A stretch of DNA of 64,000 bases from Heliocidaris erythrogramma (GCA_025617745.1 CM046853.1:16349174-16413173), one strand, 5' to 3'. Counted from the first letter of the stretch, positions 49,101 to 57,313 are shown. A program made the numbers and translations. Notes: generated from the letters alone by a model not told the origin.

Positions 49101-49524
49101 GTTTCGCATTCGGACACCCTAGCCCTAACAAGTTAGGGCCTACTATTGTCATTGTAAACTAGTATTAAACAGGTTGATATCAAATTCAACTTTCTGGGCT
49201 CATCCGTCGCGATTTTCTGCCAAGGCCGAGTTCGCCCTAGTGCCAAGTTAGCCCGGATCCGTGGCTGGGAAATCGTGACCGGAAATAGCGTCTTCTTTTC
49301 AGTCACTTCATACACCCAATGACCAAGGTTTGCACAGTCATGGGTGATGTAGCAAACAAGAAAAATATACTTTTTCGTTACTACAACTAATTTTTCAGCA
49401 AGACTTACAAAGTGCGTTTAGCTGGGATGGCACTTATACTTTTTACACCACCGGGAGGGTCATAGAAAGCTCCAGGGCGAGGTCCATGGGTCCAAAAACT
49501 CGTATTTTCGCCAGAGATGTCCAT
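31099..49524 (-). CDS. PSMB4: Proteasome subunit beta type-4 (beta-7), seven exons
   Basis: Exons, in transcription order: 49409-49524, 38979-39185, 38257-38403, 37355-37436, 33205-33321, 31754-31842, 31099-31111. All junctions are GT..AG and keep phase, giving 256 residues (human 264). The protein is the beta-7 subunit of the 20S core; the family lacks the catalytic N-terminal Thr and is structural, helping to join the two beta rings. Family landmarks: propeptide [12 protein letters not shown], then [12 protein letters not shown], the core [46 protein letters not shown], the helix [17 protein letters not shown], and the end [13 protein letters not shown]. Introns hold most of the mobile DNA between 31 and 49 kb. 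Orthology is secure on motif order; no competing family fits. Confidence 0.95.
31754..31842 (-). CDS. PSMB4: PSMB4 exon 6
   Basis: Encodes [20 protein letters not shown] and TNWDIAPMV, ending in GA of a split Glu codon before donor GTGAGT. Confidence 0.92.
31900..32545. mobile_element. Fold-back element in PSMB4 intron 5, itself hit by a hairpin insertion
   Basis: The left arm (about 31900-31990: ACTATGAACATGGCGACAAG, CTCCTCATTGTGCCTTCC, CAATTCTCGCTACCTCAAAT) is matched in reverse complement by the right arm (about 32310-32545). The right arm is interrupted at AATTG by the hairpin at 32341-32472; removing that insertion restores continuous similarity. The spacer contains TGCGCATGCG. Confidence 0.75.
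32341..32472. mobile_element. 132-bp near-perfect hairpin with 5-bp target duplication
   Basis: The arms begin TCTGGTAGACAAAAGAACAT and end with its reverse complement, about 57 bp each with few mismatches and a ~15-nt loop. AATTG is duplicated at 32336-32340 and 32473-32477. The uninterrupted counterpart of the target is visible in the other arm of the host fold-back (31930-31985). Confidence 0.88.
33205..33321 (-). CDS. PSMB4: PSMB4 exon 5
   Basis: 39 codons, [20 protein letters not shown] through YRDARSFNR, flanked by acceptor TTTAATCAG and donor GTGAGT. Its first 38 bp and acceptor are copied in a tandem duplication immediately upstream in the gene. Confidence 0.92.
33284..33787. repeat. 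252-bp tandem duplication spanning the start of PSMB4 exon 5
   Basis: 33284-33535 and 33536-33787 are the same sequence by eye. The unit contains the first ~38 bp of exon 5 with its splice acceptor and about 215 bp of adjoining intron. The upstream copy therefore presents a decoy acceptor and half-exon. See the finding for consequences. Confidence 0.92.
34350..36240. mobile_element. Repeat copy A (AAAGGCCGTCAAAGGCGGCA...CGGCGTGGGTAA) with internal insertion
   Basis: The start (34350-34520) and end (about 35930-36236) match copy B at 36680-37333, including CAGACCCACGCCT, CTTTCCTGTCACTAT, the (CAAA)n tract and CGGAGCCCTTTACATAACCC. Between them about 1.4 kb is unique to copy A and includes GC-rich stretches near 35275-35420. 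Partial inverted ends CCCACGCC and GGCGTGGG are seen. The family is not identified. Confidence 0.65.
36680..37333. mobile_element. Repeat copy B of the same family
   Basis: Compact ~650-bp copy with the start AAAGGCCGTCAAAGGCGGCA, the (ACAA)n tract at 37245-37290 and the end ATCGGCGTGGGTAA. It lies in PSMB4 intron 4, ending about 20 bp from exon 4. Confidence 0.7.
37355..37436 (-). CDS. PSMB4: PSMB4 exon 4
   Basis: 82 bp encoding [20 protein letters not shown] and YGAYIAL. Acceptor TTTTAACAG; donor GTGAAT is weak but keeps phase. It lies just outside the repeat copy ending at about 37333. Confidence 0.88.
37510..37838. mobile_element. ATACCCCCGCC / GGCGGGGGTAT element
   Basis: About 330 bp bounded by ATACCCCCGCC and GGCGGGGGTAT inverted ends. 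The interior has CTGAGGAAGTAGTTCGATCC and CCATGGCAACGCAGCTTCC blocks and an ACCGACCGCCCGCCC tract. An expanded relative is at 42680-43325. Confidence 0.75.
38257..38403 (-). CDS. PSMB4: PSMB4 exon 3
   Basis: Encodes [20 protein letters not shown] through VLGGFHDGE; acceptor TACCAACAG, donor GTAAAT; phase 1 in and 2 out. Confidence 0.92.
38979..39185 (-). CDS. PSMB4: PSMB4 exon 2
   Basis: Acceptor TTTATTTAG; encodes [20 protein letters not shown] through ISEVLEQK; donor GTAAGT after a split Ile codon. It contains the mature N-terminus and the most conserved block of the subunit. Confidence 0.93.
39815..41326 (-). mobile_element. Decayed Tc1-like transposon with long TIRs
   Basis: The ends read TATAAACCCCTCAAAAAAAG and its reverse complement, and inverted similarity extends about 200 bp (including GGGCAAAGTCAAAAGTGAAA on the left and its reverse complement on the right). 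TA lies at both borders. A transposase remnant is inside. The element is in PSMB4 intron 1. Confidence 0.85.
40575..40960 (-). pseudogene. Tc1-like transposase, C-terminal half
   Basis: Read on the - strand: [18 protein letters not shown], then [18 protein letters not shown], then [19 protein letters not shown] (DDE region with the typical SPDLNPIE signature), and in a shifted frame EEWNLIPQ with [11 protein letters not shown] and TRY-stop. The DNA-binding half is missing and at least one frameshift separates the last part, so it cannot be functional. Confidence 0.85.
41327..42500. other. PSMB4 intron 1, unassigned
   Basis: AT-rich. The stretch 42251-42440 resembles 57361-57600 (AGGGCTAAATT, TTTTGTTCTTCAAATTGGCA) and so is a dispersed repeat. 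No gene recognised. Confidence 0.45.
42540..43545. mobile_element. Second copy of the CACTC-ended element, split by an ATACCCCCGCC-family insertion
   Basis: 42540-42680 and 43326-43545, read as reverse complement, match the first ~380 bp of the insertion at 47096-47785 (shared GGGGAGATGTCAGCGC, ATTGTGTACATTTCCTG-type and CAACATTCACTC-type blocks). The intervening 42680-43325 is the other repeat family. Ends are approximate. Confidence 0.65.
42680..43325. mobile_element. Expanded ATACCCCCGCC-family element with three ~165-bp internal repeats
   Basis: Starts AATACCCCCGCCCCC. Internal units beginning AAAACTGAGGAAGTAGTT recur at about 42750, 42917, 43077 and 43242, each with CCATGGCAACGCAG and ACACATCTTCCCA-like blocks. 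The single-unit relative is at 37510-37838. The right terminal GGCGGGGG end is missing. Confidence 0.75.
43640..44600 (-). mobile_element. CR1-like LINE 3' fragment
   Basis: Translates on the - strand to [20 protein letters not shown], then [40 protein letters not shown] and [20 protein letters not shown], the region after the RT catalytic core in CR1-type LINEs. A frameshift near 44030 leads into [17 protein letters not shown] and a short C-terminus. The 3' end carries a CCTAGGTAT-type repeat tail. 5' truncated and dead. Confidence 0.85.
44601..45729. other. PSMB4 intron 1, unassigned
   Basis: Contains TCGATCGAAGACTTCGAATCCCG near 44998-45020, which has a reverse-complement relative at about 46450-46490 on the other side of the palindrome, so part of this region may belong to a larger inverted structure. 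No gene recognised. Confidence 0.4.
45730..46362. mobile_element. 633-bp near-perfect palindrome (fold-back element)
   Basis: TAGCCAGGATTGGCTT..GTGAATG at 45730 is mirrored by CATTCACGAAGCCAATCCTGGCTA ending at 46362 (first bases of each shown). The two ~300-bp arms match base for base with scattered differences and meet at about 46040 in a TGTCATGC..GCATGACA stem. Each arm has an A/T homopolymer tract close to its outer end. Near-identical open frames on opposite strands result from the symmetry. Confidence 0.92.
46517..49076. mobile_element. Tandemly duplicated TA-flanked element with GGGTGCGCG ends
   Basis: Left end GGGTGCGCGGCCCGGTATTC and right end GAATACCGGCGCGCGCACCC, flanked by TA on both sides. 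Two direct units (46517-48139 and 48140-49076) are nearly identical apart from a 690-bp insertion in the first. The junction between them has a left end but no right end. Internal CCGAATACTGGGCGG and CCAGTATTCGGTCA repeat the terminal motif. No transposase. Confidence 0.82.
47096..47785. mobile_element. 690-bp insertion with 8-bp target duplication and visible empty site
   Basis: CCCTAGAG is present at 47088-47095 and 47786-47793, and once at the equivalent uninterrupted site in the second tandem unit (about 48711-48718). Ends are CACTCAAAGGTACATTCC and the reverse complement CACTCCCGGGTACATTTC. 8-bp duplication points to hAT or P-type. No complete ORF. Confidence 0.92.
49077..49408. other. 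PSMB4 intron 1 next to exon 1
   Basis: No coding or repeat signal recognised; the stretch is not AT-rich. Confidence 0.4.
49409..49524 (-). CDS. PSMB4: PSMB4 exon 1 (propeptide)
   Basis: Encodes [20 protein letters not shown] and on to IPAKRT, ending with TT of a split Leu codon before donor GTAAGT. The frame stays open further upstream, but MDIS is the first Met that gives a normal propeptide length. Confidence 0.9.
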
Positions 49525-49584
49525 TTTGTCGTGAAAATTGTGTTGAAACAAACAACAGATGGCGCTAGCTACCTCAAAACTTTT

Positions 49585-49600
49585 CTCGTTTATATATCTC
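49585..49600 (-). promoter_or_regulatory. TATA-like element upstream of PSMB4
   Basis: The - strand reads GAGATATATAAACGAG about 65-75 bp before the PSMB4 start codon, a position compatible with a short 5' UTR. Proteasome genes often lack TATA boxes, so this may be coincidental. Confidence 0.3.
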
Positions 49601-51464
49601 GGAGTTCGCGAGATGTTGAACGACCAGCTGCTGTCTTGACGACACACAACAAGTTCACCTGCCCAATAGCACATATGAAGGGAATTCATCAAAGCCAAAT
49701 CTCGCTGAACAAAATTCAATTCAGTCGGACCGACCGCCGCATGCAGTGCGTGCATAATTATATCGCATACCGTATCTGTAAAATTATGCAGTGAATACTG
49801 AATCATAACAGTGGCAGTGCAGCTGTGTGAAGTGTGCATGCAATACAGAGCACTCCAAGAAGTTATTGTACTTTGTAGTCTACTACTTGCATTTGCAGCT
49901 AACAGTCACAGTCTATCAGTCTTGACCAAGATTCTACTTCTAAGTTCTAGTCTAACTTTCAAGGAAATAGTTGCTAACTTACTCTTCTAAATAAAGCAGA
50001 AAACAGGACAGCCACCATAAACTAGTGCAATTCACATGATTCAGTCGAATAGTCATTCATACTCAGTCATAGACTGTAGGTCTACATCTAACACTCTGCA
50101 AAATTAAATTCAACTCTCAAGTCAAGGTTCAACAGAGAGGTCATCAACATGGTGAGAAAAGATTTTGTTGTTGGTTTGTTTCTGTCTTTTGTTTTTGTTT
50201 TTTGCACAATTGCCATCTAACGACAAATTCTTACTAAATTCTTAGTAAATTCTAACTTCATAAGTTCATTTAAAAATGTATTAGTAATAACTGTAAAAAG
50301 TGTAGGCCTAATGTAGTATGCTTGTAAAGCCTAGACCTAGTCCTAGTGTAGACCGAAAGCTTCAGTCTCTGTTCGTCGGGTGTTCCACTGGACTACGTCT
50401 TGCTTCACTACACCTCCTTACATAGACTGAACTCGGTCTCTCACTCTGTACCAGGGACTAAGGACGAATTTTCATTTTCCAATAAATACATTATTTTATT
50501 AAAATAAACAACCATGACAACTCAGAATGAGAACAACGGTAATATAATATGCTTGAATAAATTTCTTACCCCAAATTCCTCGTCTGGTACACGAATCTGA
50601 TCATTTGAAGCATGGAAGTTGCACGTCAGTAGCGAGTCGCTGACAGCCTTCTTAGTTATAATCACATGACCCGGAAGTAGGCCTAGTCGGAAGCGTATAG
50701 AGATTGTGTAGTAAAACGCAGCGAATACTCAGTCAGTCAGTGCGAAGGGAGTTCAAACCAGAGTAAGTCCCAAATTTTGTTAATTATCTGTATATTTTGG
50801 GGGGTTTTTTGTGATGTATTGAAATATGAGAACCCTAGCACCATCTATGTGAAATTTTAGAGAAAGGGGATGGCTTATAGGGATGGAAAATCAGATCCCC
50901 CCTTTTGGGGGGATATGCTCATAGGCCATGTATTGTAAGATCCCCTTATCTACCGCGAAGGTTGGGTAGCCGTCTGTGTAGGAGGAGAAGGTAAAAATAA
51001 GAAAATGTTAAAGACTCCTCCGAAACAGACGGTTTTCAGCTGTCTAGTCCTAGTGTTGCTTTTGTAAATTTTGTGTACCATTGTTTGAAAGAAAGTGTTA
51101 ATGTTATTGTTTTTGTTACTTATTGTTGGAAGAAAGACAAACAGACAAATGAATAAACAAACTTAATTAACTTTAAACAGATTTGTTACTCATCTAATTA
51201 ACATGTCATTACTGTACTCTACTCTATTGTTAGACTATGATGGGGAGTTGTGTATCTGAACAGAAATAAAGCTGTCACATTTGCCATTTTCTTCACAAAA
51301 AATATGCATGAAATAGCACCAAGCAGAATTACATTTGTTATTTGTAATTTTGTCTAAGGGTAGGTCTTACAACTTGTACTGAAAAGAATTTCCTCCCATA
51401 CTAGGCCATAGCAAGTGTGTTATCTCTAACACATGTGTGCTGGAAAGGAGCAAGATCACCTACC
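49601..51464. other. Region upstream of PSMB4; possible divergent non-coding first exons
   Basis: Around 50566-50770 the - strand has a donor-like GGGGTAAGA and the + strand, about 190 bp away, a donor-like CAGAGTAAGTCC (50758-50769), separated by a more GC-rich stretch. This could be a bidirectional promoter with 5' UTR exons, for example for MNS1 on the + strand. A stem CCGTCTGTGTAGGAGGAG / CTCCTCCGAAACAGACGG occurs at 50970-51034. No coding exon confirmed. Confidence 0.3.
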
Positions 51465-51734
51465 TACCTAGGGATACCTAGGGAAGATACTGAACGCAGG
51501 CACTATGCCTCTATATTCAGTTCCAAATTCTTTTTCCTCTTCAAGATGGCTGGATCGTTTCCTGGTGCAGGCGATTCGTAATCGTACTTAATGGGCTCAT
51601 TTTTCCAGCACCTATCCAAAGCTACTTCAAAACTGTGCGCACTTGGGGCAGTAATGGTGTCGTTGGAAAGATTATTCCATGGTTTACGTATTCGTACATA
51701 GAAAGAAATTTTGTATCTCTGAGTTTTGGTCCTA
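51465..51734 (-). mobile_element. CR1-like LINE copy 2, 3' part
   Basis: Matches 43640-43910 nearly base for base (GATACTGAACGCAGGCACTA, TGGCTGGATCGTTTCCTGGT and so on). The remainder of this copy resumes at 56506-56760, beyond the 4.75-kb insertion. Confidence 0.9.
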
Positions 51735-51743
51735 GGAATAAAC

Positions 51744-52190
51744 GGTTACATGTCGTTTTTCCGAAGGTTCGTATTTCCGAAGGTTCGTTTTTCCGAAGGT
51801 TCATAATTCCGAAGGTTCGTTATTCCGAAGGTTCGTTACTCCGAAGGTTCGTTTTTCCGAAGGTTCGTTTTTCCGAAGGTTCTTTTTTCCGAAAATGAAA
51901 TAGGGTTCATAATTCCGAAGGTTCGTATTTCCGAAAATGAAATGAGGTTCGTATTTCCGAAAATGAAAAAGGGTTCGTATTTCCGAAAATGAAAAAGGGT
52001 TCGTATTTCCGAAAATGAAATAGGGTTCGTATTTCCGAAAATGAAAAAGGGTTCGTATTTCCGAAAATGGAAAAGGGTTCGTATTTCCGAAAATGAAATA
52101 GGGTTCGTATTTCCGAAAATAAAAAAGGGTTCGTATTTCCGAAAATGAAAAAGGGTTCGTATTTCCGAAAATGAAAAAAGGTTGTAAATT
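51744..52190. repeat. Left arm of the MULE-like element
   Basis: Seven to eight 16-bp units (consensus TTCGTTTTTCCGAAGG) and then about ten 26-bp units (TTCGTATTTCCGAAAATGAA plus AAAGGG). Every unit contains TTCCGAA-type half-palindromes. Confidence 0.92.
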
Positions 52191-52319
52191 CAGAGAATAC
52201 GGCGTCAATCCGTATTTCGGATAGGGAGGAGGGGAAAGACGGCCAAGTGTAAAGATATTCATTTCGTACTCAATAATCATAACAATGATGATAACAATTA
52301 TAATAAAATCCAGAGAAAT

Positions 52320-52470
52320 AGCCATTATATTATCGTAATTCCTATCAATATTATCATTATTATTATTATGATTATTATTATTATTATAATTATTATTATT
52401 ATCATCATCATTATTGTTATTATTATTAATATTATTATCATTATTATCATTGTTCCTATTATAATAACCA
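52320..52470. repeat. (ATT/ATC)n microsatellite
   Basis: Imperfect trinucleotide run inside the MULE-like element; apparent Ile-rich frames here are artefacts. Confidence 0.9.
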
Positions 52471-52679
52471 ATATTTGTTTCATTTCAGATAAAATGATAT
52501 TACTTCGGTGATTAAAATACATACTGATGTATTGAAGAAAGTGAATGATCGGATTCCGGATTAAATTTGCTACAACGAAATTGGCTTGAAGTTATTTATA
52601 TAATGTATATACCGCTTTGGAAAATGAGACACACCAAAGTTCCAAGTAGATCTTTACAAGCAGAAAATGGCCACGTAAT

Positions 52680-53160
52680 GTTTTTGAAAGGGGGAGCTGA
52701 TGCCTCTTGGCAGAATATCATACTCTCCGTTTCTACAATTTGCAAGCGAGCGAAGCGAGTTAGAAAAAAACATAAAACCCTTTTTTTTTATTGTAATGGA
52801 AATGCAATTTCGCCATCAAAAGACAAATATAGAACATGTAATAATGAGCCATGAATAATATTACTTAACCCTGCTGCCGAATATGGAATATTTGGGCACT
52901 TCACTCGCCCTAATGAAGGGCGTTCCCTGTCCTAAACTATTCCGTTTCTACATCTTACGCGCTAGTGAGCAAGTAAAAAAAAGGAGATATTGTCTATAGA
53001 ATAATGATTTTGTTACCAGATAATCCAAACAACAATAACATTTTGAGTACCTTCCCGCCCACAGATAAGGATAGCCGACCATCTCGCTTCCCAAAATAAA
53101 AGGATGTTCGGGCACCACGCTGCTGGATTCCAGCGAGCCAAACATTGACACTCTTTAAGA
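52680..53160. repeat. Diverged relatives of the 24911-26042 internal repeat
   Basis: Shares GCGAGCGAAGCGAG, poly-T, and the GCTGCCGAATATG..GGGCACTTC phrasing with the hAT-like element at 24.9-26.0 kb. No ends recognised. Confidence 0.5.
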
Positions 53161-53264
53161 TGTAATTGCTTCGTCAACATTCAACATAAATTGTGATTAC
53201 AAGTATACTATGAAAAGTGTATACTAAAAATAAGGTGGGGGCGTCCTGCATCCCTAGCCCTCAG

Positions 53265-53417
53265 AGCCATCTATTACAGAGTTTGGCCAACTCGGCTCCA
53301 TGTAGGTAGCAATATGGCGCTTGTTGCTTTGTTAGGCAAGCACTAAGCAAAGGAATATACGCCATGTTGTGCCCAAATAAACCGAGTTGGCCGAAGTCTG
53401 TAATATGGCTCTGTAGA
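53265..53417. mobile_element. ~153-bp MITE related to the arms at 13.76/16.6 kb
   Basis: Outer ends AGAGCCATCTATTACAGAG and CTGTAATATGGCTCT are inverted, with AGTTTGGCCAACTCGG / CCGAGTTGGCC inside. It contains GCTTGTTGCTTTGTTAGGCA and GGAATATACG, also seen in the long arms upstream. Confidence 0.7.
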
Positions 53418-53699
53418 TGACTCTACAAGCCCTCCCCTCCGGTCCCCAAAACAACAACAGCAATAAAAACAACAACATAATATTACAGAGAGTTCATAAA
53501 GGAGTCACTGCTATGTTTAATAAATGGCCTGGCAAGTAGCACAACATATTATAACAAGCATTATTATTGATACGTATATAGGGTATAGGCCAATTATACG
53601 ATCATGACAAGGGAAATAAAAGAAGCAATAGTAGAGTAACCGGTGCAATATCTAAGTCTGGTCGCATAACTCCATCCAAAATGACATCGTCATCGTAAT

Positions 53700-53925
53700 T
53701 CTGGGTAGTCCACTTCATAATAACAATTGTAATAATAACAATAATAACAACAACAACAATAATATTATCAATAATAAAAATTATAATACTGATAATATTA
53801 GTAATAATAATAAAAATGATAAAACAGATAATACTACTACTAATAATAATGATAATAATGATAATTATAATAATAACAATAATAATACAAATAATACTAG
53901 TAATAATAATAAATAAATGAATAGA
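53700..53925. repeat. (AAT/AAC)n microsatellite
   Basis: Imperfect trinucleotide run of about 220 bp; the apparent Ile-rich frame on the - strand is a by-product. Confidence 0.9.
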
Positions 53926-55297
53926 TACCATAAACAACCAAAGCCGAAGAAAGATGGATCGTAACAAGTTAAAGAAGGAGTCTTATCATCAGGCTGATAT
54001 GATTTTCATAAAAGGAAACAAAAGTAAAACCAAACTATAATGCAACATATCTTAAACAATTTATGCAGCAGGGCAGACTGAAATCATTGAGCATGTTTTA
54101 TAACCTTGCAAAAGTATTAACATTTCTTAAAACAGATTAAAATCTTAAATTGTAGAGGTAAATGAATGAAATGCAGCATAGTATGCTGTAAGTAATGACC
54201 TTGCTTACACAACTATACAGCATTTTGTTTGCCGCATATCCGAAATGATCTATGACGCAGATAGTTTTCAAACACTTTACAATTCCAACAGAACTTTACA
54301 AAAGCCGTGCAGCAGCTACTTCTTAAGAAAACCAAATTCAAGAAAAGAAAGATAACAAGTGAGCAACAACAAAAATGTTAAAGCCACTGCTATGTAGCAC
54401 ACCGCATCTGAAGAATAAAAATAACTCTTTATACTGGCATATTATGTGTAAGTATATAGGTCAGGTGCAATCGCTAATTGAATATATAATGATAATGATC
54501 AAAAGCAACATACAACCAAATTTGAAGAATAGTGGATCAAAATGTTAAGTTTTCTTTCAGTCGGGCTAAAATAATTATCATACATGGAATAATCCTAACT
54601 ATCTATGCCGCATAAATAGATTAAAATCATTGAACATGTTCTTTAACTTTGCCAAAATACCATCATTTCTAAACATGGATGAAAATCTTTCATTTTATAC
54701 AGCTGCTTACAGCATAATAAATTTGTACAGATTCTAAGGAATTGCTTCATTTTACTGCACAGTCTGCGTTTTTAACAGTTACAACCGCTGACCTGAAGTT
54801 TAAAATAACTTTTACAAGCATAACGAATTACAAAACACTAAAAGACATTGAGAGTAAAACAATCCTCATCGTAAAAAATAGAAATAAGGAATTACACATG
54901 GAGAAGAAAACATTCTGACCTAAATTAATGGCTTTTATCAACCAGTGCCCCGCCTTATAAGGAGTTGAAGCGATTTATTTGAAACAATCGCAAGTTAAAA
55001 TCAATCGCAACTGTGTACTTAACATAGGCCTAGGCATAGGCGTACGAGAAGGGGGGCTGCTGCAGCCAACCCCCTCCCCCGGATTTTGAAAGTGCCGATA
55101 TTCCGGCAACTCACACCTCATATTCAGGGAGTGAGGTGCCCGAATATCCTCATATTCCAGTCATTATATGCCGAAATATGTTATTTTTATGATTTTCACA
55201 ACGGAAAGGCACAATTATTTTTGGTCGCTAGCTTCGCGCGCTTGTAAATTAAAAAAAAGGAAAGTTGCTATCATATTTTTTACAACAAAAAGGCCAT
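53926..55297. other. Core of the MULE-like element, unassigned
   Basis: AT-rich; two AAACCAAAT/AAACATG-like sections (54050-54150 and 54600-54700) look weakly similar, with ATTGAGCATGTTTTATAAC and ATTGAACATGTTCTTTAAC. No transposase or gene. Confidence 0.4.
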
Positions 55298-55374
55298 AGG
55301 TGCCGTAACAGGGATCAAACCCCCAACCTTCGCGTTTCCAGTCAAGCGCTGTAAACCGTTCGACTACGACACCT
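55298..55374 (-). repeat. tRNA-like sequence (SINE head or tRNA pseudogene)
   Basis: Read on the - strand: a 5' end AGGTGTCGTA pairs with 3' TACGGCACCT; an A-box-like GTCGAACGGTTTACAG; and a B-box-like GGTTTGATCCC with a T-arm GGGGGTTTGATCCC. It resembles a tRNA-Ser/Leu, but the D arm and acceptor register are off and it is followed by a (CA)n tract. A functional tRNA is unlikely. Confidence 0.5.
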
Positions 55375-56036
55375 CCACACAAGCACACACACACACACAC
55401 ACACACACGTTTACATGGCTTTACTTCCGAGGACAACTATTGTTCCTCTATTGTTACTCGTCCTCGGACAGTCGACGGAATAAGGCATAAATTCACTGTT
55501 CGACGTTCGAGGACTATTGTCCGCCTTCCGAGGACCATTGTTGTCATGATTTTTTTTTTTTTGTTCTCTGTCCGAAAATGTCCTCGGACATAATGCTAAA
55601 CAAACGCACATACACACACATAAACACTTATTCGATTTTTCTAATCTCATCCTCTTATTTTCGTCTCTTTTCTCTTCTCCTCTCCTCTTTTATAAACCTT
55701 CCCAGTTTTGTGTCTCCATTTCGTTTTTTTATTCATTGCGGGGGTGGGGGAGGTGCTTTTCGTCGAAAAGAGATCCGCTTTTTGAAGATGGCAATTAAAA
55801 CCATAATATCCTATCGTTACCCTAGATTTTCCCTTTAACAGTGGCGTAGCTAGAGTCTAGCCATTGTGGGAGCACTGGCACCATTGGAGGCACAAGTCTT
55901 TTGGAATAATCTTAAAGCTAATCTAAGACATTTTCGCCATCCGATGAGGAAGGGGTGGGGGCGTGCCCTCCCCCCCCCCCCCCCCCCCCCCCGTTGCTAC
56001 ACCTCTGCTCCTGATGTATTTGCCCTTTTTTACCAG

Positions 56037-56496
56037 GAATTATGAACCCTATTTCATTTTTCGGAAATACGAACCCTATTTCATTTTCGGAAATACAAAC
56101 CTTATTTCATTTTCGGAAATACGAACCTTATTTCATTTTCGGAAATACGAACCTTATTTCATTTTCGGAAATACGAACCCTTTTTCATTTTCGGAAATAC
56201 GAACCCTTTTTCATTTTCGGAAATACGAACCTTATTTTATTTTCGGAAATACGAACCCTTTTTCATTTTCGGAAATACGAACCTTCGGAAATATGAACCC
56301 TATTTCATTTTCGGAATTATGAACCTTCGGATAAACGAACCTTCGGAATAACGAACCTTCAGAATAATGCAACAAATGTTCGGAATTACGAACCCTTTTT
56401 CATTTTCGGAATTATGAACCCCCAGTCATGGGAAATTAGTGTTTCGGAAATACGAACCTTCGGAAAAACGAACCTTCGGAAAAACGAGATGCCCCC
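56037..56496. repeat. Right arm of the MULE-like element
   Basis: Reverse complement of the left arm design: 26-bp units (CCTATTTCATTTTCGGAAAT..) followed outward by CGGAATAACGAACCTT-type short units. Unit number and order differ from the left arm, so the arms are not exact mirror images. Confidence 0.92.
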
Positions 56497-56505
56497 GGAA
56501 TAAAC

Positions 56506-56760
56506 AATTTTCTACTATGTCCTCTTGTCTGTTCTCTGGATTGTAATTCAAGATTTGGGGTTACATCAGAATCGTATTTATAAAAATCTTGTATGTTTCA
56601 ATCATATCGCCTCGAGCCCTCCTGTAAGCTAAGGTAGGGATATTCAACTTCCTCAATATCTTTGTGCATAAGGCAGCCCCTTTAACTCTGGGACTAATCT
56701 AGTTGCTCTTCTTTGGACATTTTCCAAAGCATGTATAATTATGTTTCTTAAGGTAAAAAC
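56506..56760 (-). mobile_element. CR1-like LINE copy 2, 5' part
   Basis: Matches 43925-44200 (TTTTCTACTATGTCCTCTTG, CGCCTCGAGCCCTCCTGTAA). With 51465-51734 it makes one LINE copy interrupted by the MULE-like element. Confidence 0.88.
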
Positions 56761-56982
56761 AGCCTGAAAATTTCACTTGGTCAAGATCTATGATAAAGAT
56801 CCTATTGAAGAATCTGGCATGAAATCAGATGGGAATCCTAAATTGAAGAGGGAAGTATTTTCTCAAAATGTTACTGATTTTACTGGTGTTTTATATCTTC
56901 AAGGTAGAGGTTGTTACTGCTGCCGAAATTGACACAGCCCCATAGTGATGGTTCCATGAGTGGGTCTGACCTGGCTCGTTAA

Positions 56983-57309
56983 AGGGAGTGGCAAGTCGTA
57001 ATTCATGGGCCTGACCAGTTGGCCTGACTCTGGGAAATTCGGATACAATCGGGTCCAATCGTGCGCTACCGAAGGAATGTTATTGCCGGATTCCTCGCGC
57101 GATCGTTAACTCGAATCCCTCCATACGCAACCGACCAATGAGATTCAAATACTGGAATAAAGAACGCGCGATCTTGTTTACTCAAATTTGGGTCAATGTG
57201 CGAACTTTTATTAGCTTCGCACGATAAATTGAAGTCGCTTTGAACTTTGATCCAGAGAAAGGAGCAGCCAACTGTAAAAGCGCCCATAGATTGCGACTTG
57301 TCGCTCCCT
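56983..57309. mobile_element. 327-bp TTAA-flanked MITE, copy 2
   Basis: TTAA at 56979-56982 and 57310-57313. Ends AGGGAGTGGCAAGTCGTAAT and the inverted TGCGACTTGTCGCTCCCT. Nearly the same sequence, reversed, is at 15069-15397. The TTAA target suggests a piggyBac-type origin. Confidence 0.88.
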
Positions 57310-57313
57310 TTAA

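Larger units (their letters stand above)
51744..56496. mobile_element. 4753-bp MULE-like element with tandem-repeat inverted arms
   Basis: Flanked by a 9-bp direct repeat GGAATAAAC (51735-51743 and 56497-56505) and inserted in a CR1-like LINE, whose sequence continues on both sides. The ends GGTTACATGTCGTTTTTCCG and GGGGGCATCTCGTTTTTCCG (right end reversed) are inverted. Each ~450-bp arm is built of 16-bp units (TTCGTTTTTCCGAAGG) outside and 26-bp units (TTCGTATTTCCGAAAATGAA..) inside. A 9-bp duplication is typical of Mutator-like elements. The ~3.8-kb core has no transposase frame; it holds microsatellites and smaller repeats. Confidence 0.85.

Noticed and set aside
50566..50611. Short - strand exon starting MLQMIRFVYQTRNLG that joins PSMB4 exon 2 in phase
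   Set aside because: Lacks the family propeptide. Exon 49409-49524 carries [11 protein letters not shown] and KRT, is also in phase and is closer, so it is the correct first exon.
51895..52190. Regular 26-bp repeats resembling a CRISPR array
   Set aside because: Units are contiguous without variable spacers, in an animal genome, and mirrored by an inverted array at 56.0-56.5 kb.
52325..52522. Ile-rich - strand frame, and a similar one at 53602-53967
   Set aside because: Direct translations of trinucleotide microsatellites.
55298..55374. Functional tRNA gene
   Set aside because: Stem registers do not fit a canonical cloverleaf and it abuts a (CA)n tract; more like a SINE head or pseudogene.
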